From NCBI GenBank assembly GCA_014529385.2, contig CM043966.1, forward strand, positions 36,122,739-36,186,738: a stretch of DNA of 64,000 bases. Direction: 5' to 3'. The DNA is from Adiantum capillus-veneris. Taxonomy: Eukaryota > Streptophyta > Polypodiopsida > Polypodiales > Pteridaceae. Positions 31,411 through 42,297 of this stretch are shown here, piece after piece; positions within the stretch are counted from its first letter, which is position 1; each line of letters opens with the position of its first letter. The notes under the pieces are model-generated. The model worked only from the letters and a program-made list of their open reading frames with translations, did no database searches and was not told where the DNA came from. A program made the translations under genes and the position numbers.

Positions 31411-34060
31411 TTACATAGTCACTTTGTTTTTTAGCTCGACTATGGAATAGCCTACCAATCTGGAGGTCAGGTTGCTGATCATTGGCCCAATTATCTTCAT
31501 TTGCCAATTGAAAAACCCTGTGTAGAATGCTTTCTCAAACGCCAACATATTATGAGATGGCAAGAACATGCAGCGGGCGTAGAAGCCATAGAGGACTTCT
31601 TCGGAAGCTTGGCCACTGAGATCATAGCATAAACCCTTATTGCCCTCGTGGAAGGACATCCACGGGGCTCCTTCTTGCTCTGGCTCATGAAAGACTTCAA
31701 TGCAGGTGAGCAGCATTCGGCAAATTTTGTAAAGCATAGCACATGAGAGGTCAGGGAGACTTTTGAAGAATGCCATGGCACACGTTAGGGTTTTCACCAT
31801 GAATACTTCTGTCAGTGTTCCCTTTTCTGGAGCTGGCAATCTCGGATAATTCAGCCATGTAGGCCGCTTCTTTGTCATTGCCTCACGTGCTTGCCACGTC
31901 CTTACTCTTGGTACAGGACAAAAAGTTGGATCCTTTTGAAGTGCCGCAGGTGCTCTTGTGAACAGAATCAAGTATCTTGGATTCTTGTTCAGCCAGCTCT
32001 TTCTCCACTTGGGGTGGACTTCATCTGCGCCTTCTACTTGCATGTCTTTATAAAGTCTTTCCTTGACCTGTAGTAGCAGCTCTACCTTGATCTAGGGATA
32101 TGGCAATGATTGCTGATGCCATTGTGCATTTATTTGATTGGCAGTGAGTTGAGTAACATTGACAGAGTGAATAACTCTTAACTCCCAATCCATCGATGCT
32201 TTCCACTGCCCATGCGTCTCTTGGGTAACCTTTTCCTTAAGTGCATCTTCCTCAGCTTTTGACAACGACCATTGGCACTTCATCAACTTCTGTTAATGGT
32301 ACTTGAAATTCATCTTCGCCACCTAGCCCTTCCACTGGCTGTGTTTCTATCTCAACGAAAGAGACTGAGGGAATATCAATATGTGGCTGCTCTGATGTAC
32401 CTGCTTATTCCTGCCTGTCTTGATGTCCATCTCGCAGTAGCTCATTAACTCTTTTCAACTCGGCTATTTCCTTGAGCAACTCTTCTTCTCTTTGCACCCG
32501 CATTAATGCAAGGTCTCTGCATTGTGACTGCTTCAGCTCGAGATCTTTATTCTTTTTCTCCAGTGCTTTGTACACTTCTTCTGTACCTTTGATCGAGGCA
32601 ACTACGGGATTTTCTCTTATTTGTCACAAAAAGGTTGCCTGATCGTTGATCCTCTACTTTGAATATTGCAATGAGGTGTTTGCTATGTCTGGCTACACTT
32701 GGATCTTCTAAACTGAGAGAGTTATAGTTAAGAGTTTGTTGGTAACCTCTGTCAGCTGTTCGTCTTTGGTTTTGCAGGCGTCTAATAGCTTCGTGAAAAG
32801 TTCACTAGCTCCTCCATTTCCTTATGCTGCTTGTCTCTTGATTACAGGTGTTGTTCAGCTTCAGCTTTCAACTCTTGGACTTGTTTTTGCAAATCAGTGA
32901 TGACATTTAATCTGTCCTATTACTCTCCTTGGAGAGCGTCGATCACCATTTCTAATTCTCTAACCTTAGTGGGGTGGGTAAGTACTACTGATCGCAATTT
33001 TTTTGTCATATCCTGCATCTGCTTTGCATATTCATTAACTTGCAGAATTACCTCATCATTGGTTTGCCAGTCTTCATTTCTTGTGAGCTGCCTAGACGTT
33101 TTAGCAGTTTCTTGTGATTCCTATGGTGGGGCGTGGCGGCTGTTTGTGGTAGCAGCCAGGTTTGTTCTTCCCCTTGAGGCTATGCTTTTGTCTCTACTGC
33201 TCTGTCTTCTTGACGCTTATGCCGTTTCCTACTAGATGGTGGTAGACGATGTGGTTTTAGATTCTTGTACCTTTGCTCGCTCAAATCTTGTTCCCTCCTC
33301 TGGTTCAAGACTTGCTGCCGTTTTTGGTTCTGGCTCTCTTGCTTTGGTTGGTTTGGTAGTTGCTTGTTGTTCAGATCCTGCTGCTTCTTGCAGTTCAGGC
33401 TCTTTTTCTTTAGTGGCCTCACCCTTTGTGGTTCTATCTGTTGGTGATGGTGGAGGGCTTGGCATGGGGTGGTCGTGCTGTTCCGTAGCAGGTGACGATG
33501 GTCGGGGAGACATATCACTTTGTTCATGTTGGGTCTCTCCTTGTGTTGTTGCTTCTTCTGCTTGTTTTTCTTGCTCGGACACCTCTTCTCTAGCTTTTCT
33601 TTCTGCCTCTTGAGCTTCTTTCAGCTTTGATGCCTCTGCTTCAACGTACATACGTTCCAAAAAAATTGTGGGGTCTTTAGCCTCTTTCCTAGTAGGGTGC
33701 TTTGTTCTTGGTCCTTTTACTTCTTTAGGTACCACCTTTATAGGGTCCTCTCCTACAGCTTAGCGGCTCTTGGTTGTAGAACTCTTTGAGCCCAAGCCTT
33801 CTGTTAGCTTCTTTTGTCTCTGGCTTTGCTGCGACATCATAGACCTCTTTTGGCAGAAGTTGTAGTTCTTTCTGATGTCCTTGTTCACTTTTGAATCTAC
33901 TTGTGAAAACCGTTGTGTTATTCTCCTCAAGCTGTTCTTTCAACAGATAGGTTGCTTTGGCTTGCTTTACTGAAATGGGGTCCAATTGGTATGGTGGTAG
34001 CTCTTGCAACTTCTCCTTTTGAGAGACTCTCTTCTTGGCCTTCTCTGCAGCTTGCATGGC
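31411..34060 (-). pseudogene. gypsy-5 accessory open region next to the 3' LTR (Lys/Glu-rich, coiled coil)
   Basis: Several open blocks on the minus strand follow each other in order. 34057-33725 starts MQAAEKAKKRVSQKEKLQEL. 33735-33232 is Glu/Lys/Ala-rich, then Pro/Ser/Thr-rich (about residues 75-100 of that block). A middle part (about 33010-32400, with stops) contains DALQGE and DLQKQVQELKAEAEQHL, a heptad-like coiled coil. The last block, 32043-31411 (210 residues), starts MQVEGADEVHPKWRKSWLNK and is Cys/Met/Phe-rich. Together they span about 2.6 kb between the protease-bearing region and the polypurine tract, where Athila/Tat elements may carry an extra or env-like ORF. I do not recognise the protein: no zinc knuckle, RT or integrase motif is present. 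A frameshift near 33730 and later stops break it. Confidence 0.45.
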
Positions 34061-34246
34061 TCCTGCTAAGTGAATAGAGTGTCAAAGTTAGAAAATTTGG
34101 CAGATTCCACCCTAAATTGTCCTTCAGTCTGAATTGCTGACAAATAGACTCCAATTCGCTTCAAATCAATTTTTGAATATGTATAGATGCATAAAAACAT
34201 GTAAAGATCAAAATCATGAAGTCTAGGCAAAAATTTGCAACAAAAG

Positions 34247-34830
34247 TAAATAATCGTGATTATTTATAACTCAGAAATTTTTTCAACTTCTTGCAATTTT
34301 GGCATTATAGCCTTGAAGTATATATCAAATAGATACTCTGAGTGAAGTGTGGGCTCATTTGAGTGCTTAGGGTGAAAATGGTGCCAGATTAGGCTTTCCG
34401 TCTCTGAAACAGTAGATATAAAGGAATTTTGAGGTTTTGAACTCCAACTTGGTTACTGGGCTTAGGACATTATGTGTTTTGATCCCATGATGGCAAAGTT
34501 GCAATTTCCCCCTATCTTGGCAAAAAAGTAAATAATCACAATTATTAACTTTTTCACCAAAATGGACATCTTTTGAAGCAACTTGGTTCTAGGCATGATG
34601 TAGACTGTATGTATGAGATTTGAGGTGATTTGGATCAATAAATGTGACAGATAACTCAAAAGTTGGTTTGACAGGACTTCTTTGCGGTTTTTGGCAAATT
34701 TTCAAGTTATAATTGATCATTTTGGCTCATACGTGAAATGTGGCATGTAATAGGTGTACAAGTGATAGGTGAGGTGATGATACAATTTTCAAGCCAAAAT
34801 ATTACAAAAGTAAATAATCGTGATTATTTA
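34247..34830. repeat. Palindromic motif repeated at exactly 282-bp spacing (three copies)
   Basis: Nine-base arms TAAATAATC and GATTATTTA around a 2-base GT centre occur at 34247-34266 and 34811-34830. A diverged copy lies at 34529-34548. The starts are 282 bp apart both times. The sequence between them is only weakly similar, mainly in the AAAAGTAAATAATC lead-in and the TTTTTC(A/T)... that follows. A shorter version, AATC-AC-GATT, is inside the gypsy-5 LTR at 30665-30674. Confidence 0.75.
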
Positions 34831-34963
34831 TAGAAGTCAACTTTTTCTTGCAAAACTTGAAAATTTTGACATAAACATATTTATACACCTAAAACAAGTC
34901 CTAAATTAAATTTGGTAAAGTTTTGTGTTGCCGACATCACTTCGTGCTTTGTCGACTCTGAAA

Positions 34964-35662
34964 TCACCAATTTTTGTGACTACATGGCCTGTAGAGTTGG
35001 TTAGTTACTTTTGAGGCTATGGACTTGTCCGCTACATAGTCCTGAAGCAACTCATCCAATTTTGGCCCATTTGGACTCAGTTTGGCCTCGTATATCAAAT
35101 TCGACGCTTTGTAGCCTTCAAGCAATTTTCTTCTTTTCGAGGGCTTGGCTTGATTGATTTTATGAAACCAATCATATACATTGTGTATAGACCTTGTATA
35201 TAAGTTGTCTGTGGCATCAGAATCCAATTCTGGCATTTGCCAAAAACCTAGCTTTTCTACTTGGGACCCCCTCAATCCTTGTCGAATGGTCAATTGTTTG
35301 ATATAGAAGTGTTCTATTATGTTGGGGTATGCTACAGTTCAAGTTTTCATCTGATTTGGTTGAGCTGACACGTCGCTATGGTCAATTTTTGGTCGTAAGA
35401 CTTCATGCACTGCTCATATTCCAGGGTTTTTTTCAGGGGTTTAGACAAGCTACCGGCCGTATAGAATGGATCATTGATAAGTATAGAACTTACCTCTCAT
35501 GTCTCGTGTGAGACGGCGTTGAAAACAAGCAACTGCGGACTCAAAAAAATGCGTGCGAAGTAGGTCGAAAAGCTCTCTCTCCAAAGGCAACAAGTGGAAA
35601 TGAGGTGATTTTAGCCTACCTTGGGTATCTATACTCGCACTTCCCAAACCATTTTTCCCCAA
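34964..35662 (-). pseudogene. Open segments of unknown function upstream of the 282-bp repeats
   Basis: Two minus-strand frames, 35662-35471 and 35293-34964 (109 residues, MTIRQGLRGSQVEKLGFWQM...), look protein-like in composition and lie on the same strand as the accessory region. The second has a Lys/Arg-rich middle (NQAKPSKRRKLLEGYKA). I recognise no domain. They may be 5' exons or pieces of the accessory region, or unrelated decayed sequence. Confidence 0.25.
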
Positions 35663-36540
35663 ACTCCTGGTTAGTTCTACTAGGCCATGAAATCTATGTT
35701 AAACTCAAAAAATTTGCCAATCGGATTCCTGTAGCTCATTCTGCAAGAATTCTGCAAAAGTAGGTATGGCCGCCTAATTTAGGCTTCCCGCTTTTATCTG
35801 TTGATTTGATTGAATTTTTTTGTGCTTGTCCACCTTATCTTTGTGATCATTAGCGTATCTTCAATTTTTTCATATGAGCTTCTTTGCTATTTATTATTAA
35901 TTTTTGACCTGTTTATTAAAAAAATCAAAGAAAATAACAAATTGCGCTAAAAAAGCAAAGTAAAAATTTAATAATTAAGAATCCATTGAAAAAAATAGCT
36001 TTATTGTTTTTTGTTGGATTTCTCTATTTTAAAAGTCTCAATATCAAGAAAAATGACAAAAATTAACCAAAAAATAGTATTTTTTTGATGATTTTCTGAT
36101 AGTATATACATTATTTACACTTATCGGGGAGATATTATCAGTTAAATTCCCTTGTTGATGATTTATAAGGGCATTATTAGGTATTTTTATAAAAAATCAC
36201 ACGTTAACATCAAACTTTTTTCTCTCTCTTCAAACATTGCCCTTAATTACTTAGTGCCCTTCCACCCCTCCTAGATGGCGTACTCCGAAACGACTGTGTG
36301 CATGGGTTGAACAATCATATCTATGCATAGCTTTGGTTGGCTCTACCGTGCTTTGAAGATCAATGCAATTCAAATGATTATGTTGTGCATGAGTTGGGTC
36401 TTGAGTAATTTAACTCAAGGGTTTCTGACGTCGAGGCTTTTGATGCTGTCTTCCAAAGAGAAAATCTTGTAGCTTATGTGCTCTTTGCTTGATTGTACCA
36501 TCAGGATGCTTTAGCATGCTAATTGCTTGAGCTGTTGGTA
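35663..36540. other. AT-rich stretch, no gene seen
   Basis: It is very AT-rich around 35800-36220, with several A and T runs. No open frame of note and no repeat structure could be recognised. Confidence 0.4.
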
Positions 36541-37580
36541 TCAATAATGGTTGTTGTCTAGCTTTTTCCCGCCATTGATATCTTGGTTTATTTTGTGCAG
36601 AATGGTGTGGTTGAGTCTTCTGAGACTTAACTCTCCATTGCTTGATCGTTTTTCCAGTTTGCGAAGAAGATAAGTGCTCCTTTTTCTTCCAAATCCATTT
36701 CGTGTTAGGTCCTTGCTCGGAGATGCTGCTCTTTGTGTTTTGAACCTTGGAACCATCTTTGGTACTATAGATGATGTTTTGGACACCTAGATTTGAATTG
36801 GCTTGTCCTTAAGCTATGCTGTTGGTACCCGAATTTGCCTGACTCCTTGCATGCTACTTGTAGCATTTTCTTGTCGATAGGATGGAGAAGAATGATTGCT
36901 TTGTTGTTTGCTCTGCTGGGAATTCCCTTTCCACTCCTCCTTGCTTGGTGCAATTGGAACAATGAGTTGTTCGCCTTTAGGTGATAGCTTGAGCTGATTG
37001 GTATGCCAATCTGGTACTGCCTTGTATGTCCGCATCCATGAGATTCCAAAAATCATTGTCTCATTCATGTGTTCATCTGGTAAGCATACAAACTGATGAG
37101 AACATGAACATCCGTGTACTATCACATTTAAGTTTACTACTCCCAATGTTGGTGTTGGGTTCTTGTTGCATCCTTTGATAGTTGCTATTCCCGCTGTCAA
37201 AGACTGACTTGTTGCTTTCTTTTACATGGAATAACTGACTACATTTACTCGAGCTCCTGTGTTAGCCAATGCATTCGTGCTATGATTGTTGAGCTGTACT
37301 TTGATGCGAAGGTCCATTCCATCTAACCATTCATCATCTGTTGACATTGCATCTTTGTGCAATTCCCATTGTCGGTCATCTATTTCTTGAGTGTTGATGG
37401 GAATAGGTATTTGTTGATTCTTGAGAGCAGCTTTCCTTTTGACTACTCAAAGCCGAGCTTCTTCTTGGGCTTCATCAATAACGTGTTGTCATTTTATCTT
37501 TCTTTGCTTAGCTGCATGCATCCTTTCCAACAATTCATGGGTTAGTGGCAAATTGTACTTCTTTAATCGACATCCACTAA
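36541..37580 (-). pseudogene. Ty3/gypsy protease fragment (gypsy-5 or another element)
   Basis: On the minus strand the frame reads ...DLRIKVQLNNHSTNALANTGARVNVVSYSM near 37310-37230. It then has LGVVNLNVIVHGCSCSHQFVCLP and MIFGISWMRTYKAV. This is the layout of a retroviral-type aspartic protease (D-T-G-A, then an ILGxxWL-type motif), with the catalytic Asp replaced by Asn (NTGA). A stop separates the two halves. The following frame (36786-36541) is Lys/Ser-rich and unassigned. No RT follows on the left, so the rest of this pol is missing. Confidence 0.5.
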
Positions 37581-38700
37581 TCCTTTTTTGCCATATTCAA
37601 CTGTCGACAAGTATAAGAAATAGGAAAATCAATTTTCCCGTCTGCTGGTTGAGTAGTATACAATTGATGGCAAAATTGGAAGCATCTACATGTATATGGA
37701 ATATCTTATTCCAATCTGGTGCTTTCAATATTGGAGCTGAAGTGAGAGCTTGCTTAAGCTTCATGAAGGATTCTTCACACGCTTCAGCCCATTCAAAGTG
37801 TATAATCAAGATATACATGGGTTTTGCAATTATAGCGTACATATAAATGAACCGTCTGTAATATCCACAATGCCCCATGAAGACTTGAACCCCCTTGACT
37901 ATTGTCGGTCTAGGCAAATCAACAATAACATGAATTTTGTCCATATCAGTAGCTATGCCGTTTTTAGACACTATATGTCCAAGAATTTTTCCTTGTCTAC
38001 CCATGAATGTACACTTCTCAGGATTTAAGCAAATCCTATAAAGTCTACATTTTGCGAATACCATTTTGAGGTGTTCAAAATGATCACCTCGGATTGATGA
38101 ATGTACGCATAGATCATCCATATATACTTCCAAGAAATTCCTAAGGTATTCTTTAAAAGCATGGCTCATCAATCTTTGAAAAGTGGCAGGGGTATTAGTT
38201 AACCCAAAAGGCATAACCCGATAGGTAAAAATACCCCATTCCGTTGCAAATGCAGTTTTATGCTGATCTTTTGGGTCAACCAAAAGTTGATTGTATCCCG
38301 AAAAGCCATCTAAAAAGATGTAAGCTTCTTTTCTTGCTACTCGTTCTAAAACATGCTCAATGATTGGAAGAGGAAAGTTGTCTCTAATGGTAGCTGCATT
38401 CACTTTCTTGAGGTTGACACACATGGTAATTTTCCATTTTTCTTGGGCACTACCACAATTGGAGATACCCAATCATGTGTTCAATTTCATAAATGAATTT
38501 GGCCTCCTTTAGCTTTTCAATCTCTTCTTTGATCTTCCTGGAAAATGTTTCATTGTATGTGTATGGCCTTTGTCTACTTAGTTTCGCATCATCTCTCATG
38601 GGTATGGTTTGTTGACAGATTTTTGGATCAAAACTCTTGAGATCCTTGTAAGACCAAGCAAAAATGTCTTGGTATTCTCTTAGTAAGCTTAACAAAATCT
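37581..38700 (-). pseudogene. gypsy-6 reverse transcriptase and RNase H start
   Basis: Upstream linker: MLSLLREYQDIFAWSYKDL...KIKEEIEKLKEAKFIYEIE, typical of Tat-like and related non-chromovirus Ty3/gypsy pol. After a frameshift near 38450 the RT continues as MCVNLKKVNAAT, FLDGFSGYNQ, MPFGLTNTPATFQRLM and the catalytic YMDDLCVHS (near 38112-38123, YMDD intact). FMGHCGYYRRFI and the RNase H entry HIHVDASNFAINCIL follow. Similarity ends at about 37585 just after DFPISYTCRQLNMAKK, the first part of RNase H; unrelated sequence follows. Breaks include the frameshift at 38450 and a Gly/Asp change in the first motif. Confidence 0.8.
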
Positions 38701-39397
38701 CTTCTTCTTCTTCTGTAAGGTCATTTGCAATGTAGACTGGTCTAGGCTCTTCTCCTGGTTCGGAGATCTATCTTTTTTTTGCGTTTTCAGGCCCTTTGTA
38801 GGACTCATCGTGTTTTCGTAGTTCTCTAACAGGTTGTTTGACTATGATTTTTCGATCTTGGAGAGTATATTTCTTGTAATGGGATGGAACACTTATTACA
38901 TCTTTACCATCTTCTTCAGTGGTTTCCATTTCAGTTGTATATATCTCCTTTAGAGCCTTTTTCAACTCTTGATATTTCTTTTTCCGTTCGACTCTTGTCA
39001 TGGTTGAATCTTTTTCCTAGTTTTTAGGTTTTGCTTGAGTTTCCTTTCTCGTTTTTCTCGATGTTTTTGACATTTCTGGATTTTCGTTTGAAGGATATCT
39101 ACCAGTGATTTTGTCATTGGTACAATCATGTGCATCTATCTGCATCATGAACTGTGTTCTACTGGAGACTAATGGCATAGGTCTAGCTTTCAAATTTCTA
39201 GTGTTCCTTTTTCGTCTATACCATTTTTGTCTTCTCGGTTTCTGGTTAGGAAAGTCAAAAAACTTTTCCTCCCCTCCTTTCATGAGTAGCTTAGCTCTCA
39301 CACGTTCTTTTTCGGACCTCAAATCATCTGAGGTAGCTGAGTGTTCCTCTAACTCATCTGTTGCATCATAGTAGAGGTCTGAAAAGACTTATTGAGC
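38701..39397 (-). pseudogene. gypsy-6 protease-RT spacer
   Basis: Lys/Glu/Arg-rich frames 39322-39017 and 39001-38768 (MTRVERKKKYQELKKALKEI...) fill the space between protease and RT. They have no catalytic motif. Such charged spacers are common in this pol type. A stop lies between the two frames. Confidence 0.5.
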
Positions 39398-40235
39398 TTA
39401 CATCAAGTCCTTGGGTTTGTGAATTTCGTCTTCAATGTGGTGGGTTGAGATCATTTGGATAGGAATTATGTCGTAGCCGTCCTCATTGCAAAATTGAGTA
39501 GGCATAGATGTATTTACACATACATCCATTGTTGTTAAAATTTGAGTCCACTCAAATGGATCAAACAAATGCTCGAGAAAGGGTTCAGGTACATAGGCTT
39601 CGTCTGTGCAATCCCTTTCTAAGATACATTCTTCTCTTTTTAAGGTCCCGTTTTCTGAAGCTCCAGACATCCAAATAGGAGTGTTTTTTTTCAACCAAGA
39701 TGGAAGCTTAGTTTCAGCTGAAGAGACTGAATCAAATTCTTGTATGGGCGTTTTCATGACATCTCTATAAGTGTGATCTTTTAGATTAACCCTTGTTATT
39801 GATCCCACTTGCTTCAAGTACATATAATTGTTTCCCCAATCTTGAATGAGTTGTACTTGTCGCATGAAAGGTCTTCCTAGTATGATTTTGTAATTGAGTT
39901 TCTTTCCAAAGTTTACTCTGGCAAAAGCCTGTTGGATATTCAATCCCACAGGAATTAACTATCACTTTTTCAAGTAGTCATAATGGTCTTTCAATGTGTC
40001 CATTAGCCAATTGTAATTTCATTCGAGTTTGTCTAATGGTTGGTTGTCCCCAAGATTCCCATACTGCTTTTGTGGCTATGGCTATGCCTGCCCCACTATC
40101 CAGTATTGCCATGGTCTCTATGTCATTATATTTCACTAAAAGGGTTGTGTTTCCTTATTCCCCTTCATAGTATTCTCCGACTGTGTTCATTGGAACGTAT
40201 CGAATCTCTTTGTTATCCATTCCGTGTTTCAATTT
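39398..40235 (-). pseudogene. gypsy-6 aspartic protease
   Basis: At 40140-40061 on the minus strand the translation is LVKYNDIETMAILDSGAGIAIATKAVW, a retroviral-type aspartic protease site with D-S-G-A intact. The continuation in 39949-39398 has FGKKLNYKIILGRPFMRQVQ, the ILGRPF motif, and QDWGNNYMYLKQ. It then runs as an acidic tail with WTQILTTMDV. A stop or frameshift near 39950 splits it. Gag should lie to the right but is not recognisable. Confidence 0.7.
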
Positions 40236-40710
40236 TCCCAAATTTTTTGCGATTAGCACCCTATTTTCACTTTCTCTAGGGTTTCACAATCCAAACCCAA
40301 ATCAATTGATTATCTCTAAATACAACCCAAAAAACTCCAACCAACACTTGTTTGCTCGCACAATAAGATATAAGGAAAATTTCTATTCCAGCATTAGCAA
40401 AAGTATTTCTACTCCTTGAGAATACAAGAAAGTGAGTGAGAGGGGAAAAATCTAGTTTCCCCTTCCTCCCAAGATCTTCCTCTTTTTCCCACTCCTTGAG
40501 AATACAAGAAAGTGAGCAAGAGAGAAAAAATCGAGTTTCCCCTTCCTCCCAAGATCTTCCTCTTTTTCCTCTTCTTCTCCTCCCAAAAAATGTCCCAATA
40601 AACACACACTAACCCCGTAATAATCATCCCCCTTTCACTTTTGTCCGTTTGTCAAAAATAACAAAAAAGTTGTGCTATTGTCATTGTTTGGATAGTTTCT
40701 CTTCATCACA
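40236..40710 (-). mobile_element. Possible LTR of another minus-strand element
   Basis: On the minus strand a purine run (AAAGGGGGG, 40715-40723) is followed by TGCATGTGATGAAGAG, and the segment to its left carries an 80-bp tandem duplication and no coding. This looks like a polypurine tract and 3' LTR start. I cannot find the partner LTR or a PBS, and the left limit is only where protease coding begins. Confidence 0.25.
40411..40570. repeat. 80-bp tandem duplication
   Basis: The unit starting ACTCCTTGAGAATACAAGAA occurs at 40411-40490 and 40491-40570 with few differences; both contain CCCAAGATCTTCCTCTTTTT. The minus-strand open frames over it are artefacts of the repeat. Confidence 0.9.
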
Positions 40711-40721
40711 TGCACCCCCCT

Positions 40722-40759
40722 TTGAATTTATTGTCACGGCATTGTGACAATAAATTCAA
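40722..40759. repeat. Perfect 16-bp inverted repeat
   Basis: The arms at 40722-40737 (TTGAATTTATTGTCAC) and 40744-40759 are exact reverse complements with a 6-base loop GGCATT. It lies right beside the possible polypurine tract at 40715-40723. Confidence 0.9.
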
Positions 40760-41262
40760 TGAAGTCATCGTGACATCCACTTTGCTTCAGCCCAATGCGT
40801 GAATCCCATTTAGCATAAGGGATGGCCCAAGGCTCCCCCAAGGTGTAAACCACCTCCAAGTGAAACACCCCCAATGATCGCCACAATAGCAGCATTTCGA
40901 ACAATGGAAAATGCCACCAAGGACAACATAGATCAACAACGTGCAACACCCCGTGGAATAGACAACAATGCCAACATAGCTACATGCCATGGATCTCCCC
41001 AAAGGATGGCTCCTCCTTCATGATTCCTATTTTGAGCTTCATTTTTTGAATAAATACCCTTTACACAATCCTTTTGGCATTGCATATAAGGTTACTAGGG
41101 TGCCCCGTGGGCCCCCTCCTCAACTATTGGGAAAAGAAGAGCACGATAGCCAAAATCTCAATCTCCCAACATATACACCTATCACATCTCTCACCATATC
41201 TCCCTTTCTCAAGTATACACACAAATAGACAATGAATGACTAATTCTACACACACATCATAG

Positions 41263-41265
<3 letters not shown>
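40760..41265. other. No gene seen
   Basis: Short open frames only. A G-rich minus-strand run near 41109-41120 could be a decayed polypurine tract but has no LTR beside it. Confidence 0.3.

Positions 41266-41324
<59 letters not shown>
41266..41324. repeat. (GA)n microsatellite
   Basis: This is an uninterrupted GA tract of about 58 bp. Confidence 0.95.
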
Positions 41325-41328
<4 letters not shown>

Positions 41329-41959
41329 GCACAAGAATGGTTTCAAATCTTAGCTCCCAAACTCCATGGGACACTCATTGAGTTGGATATTTGATATTTT
41401 ATAAAACTAGAGTAGTGTCACCTACAATTTGCTTGTGCTTCTCACCACTTATTGCATGAACCATTCTTAAACCATTAAGGGTTAGTTCTCACCACTTATT
41501 TACAAAGTGAATCGTGAAGACCGAGAGGCTTTATTGAATTTATTGCTCGACTTCTCTTCAATTTTTTGTATCCAAATCTACATAGCATCAACTCACCATT
41601 ATATCAAAAATAGAAATGCAGCATTAAACAACCATTACAAGCCCAAGTATCCCAATTGTAATGCTAACCACAAGCAATAGAATGGTGATCAATATCATAA
41701 CATCACGCCCACTAGGGATACCAACTGTCCTAAGTTGTTATCAATTGGGCCGAGAGTGATGGTAAGCAAGGAGAAAATCTAAAAAATTGCAAAAACAATT
41801 TTGAAGCATCTATTTGGGATCTTCTCCATGGTGGCCCTTAAAGGTCAAAAGATATCTTTTATAATTCTTGCCAATGCACGTAGTGGTGGTCTCATGATCA
41901 ACTATATGTGCAAGAATAAGTTGCTCTTCTTCATCTACAAGTAAAGGGGGATCCTCATA
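41325..41959 (-). other. 3' flank of gypsy-4, unresolved
   Basis: No clear gene. Minus-strand translation near 41700-41830 shows a weak GATMEKIPNR-like stretch that could be the tail of gypsy-4 pol. The LTR could not be delimited. Confidence 0.25.
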
Positions 41960-42297
41960 AATAGGGTGTGGAGGTAGGGGTTCTTGAAAAGTCTTAAGAG
42001 ACTTAGGTGGAATGCATTGTGAATGTGCTAGCGTGATGGTAAATTTAAATGAAATGAAACATCATTAATGACATAAGATTTTTTGAAAGGACCATAAAAA
42101 CATGGAGCAAGCTTTATAAAAACATTCGTGTCGACACTTTTGATTCTTCCTTTTGAGTTTGATACATAACATAATTAATTTCCTTAAACACATGTGCCTT
42201 GTGATGCTGATTGGCATGCTTAGTATAAAGTTCACGTGAATGCCTTCGAGATGCTTTGATGGAAAAATAAACACTTACATAAATTTCATGAAAATTG
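41960..42297 (-). pseudogene. gypsy-4 integrase C-terminal tail
   Basis: Readable blocks on the minus strand are DTNVFIKLAPCFYGPFKK followed by YVINDVSFHLNLPSR and HIHNAFHLSLLRLFKNPY. The last matches the HPVFHVSLLK block that ends the integrase region in Ty3/gypsy elements. Stops lie between the blocks. Confidence 0.55.

Noticed and set aside
33236-33613. Plus-strand frame of 125 codons, Ser/Cys/Val-rich
   Set aside because: Antisense shadow of the Glu/Lys/Pro-rich minus-strand accessory region; composition is the mirror of that coding.
34247-34830. CRISPR-like array because of regular spacing of a palindromic repeat
   Set aside because: Only three repeats, spacing 282 bp, plant retroelement context; not compatible with CRISPR.
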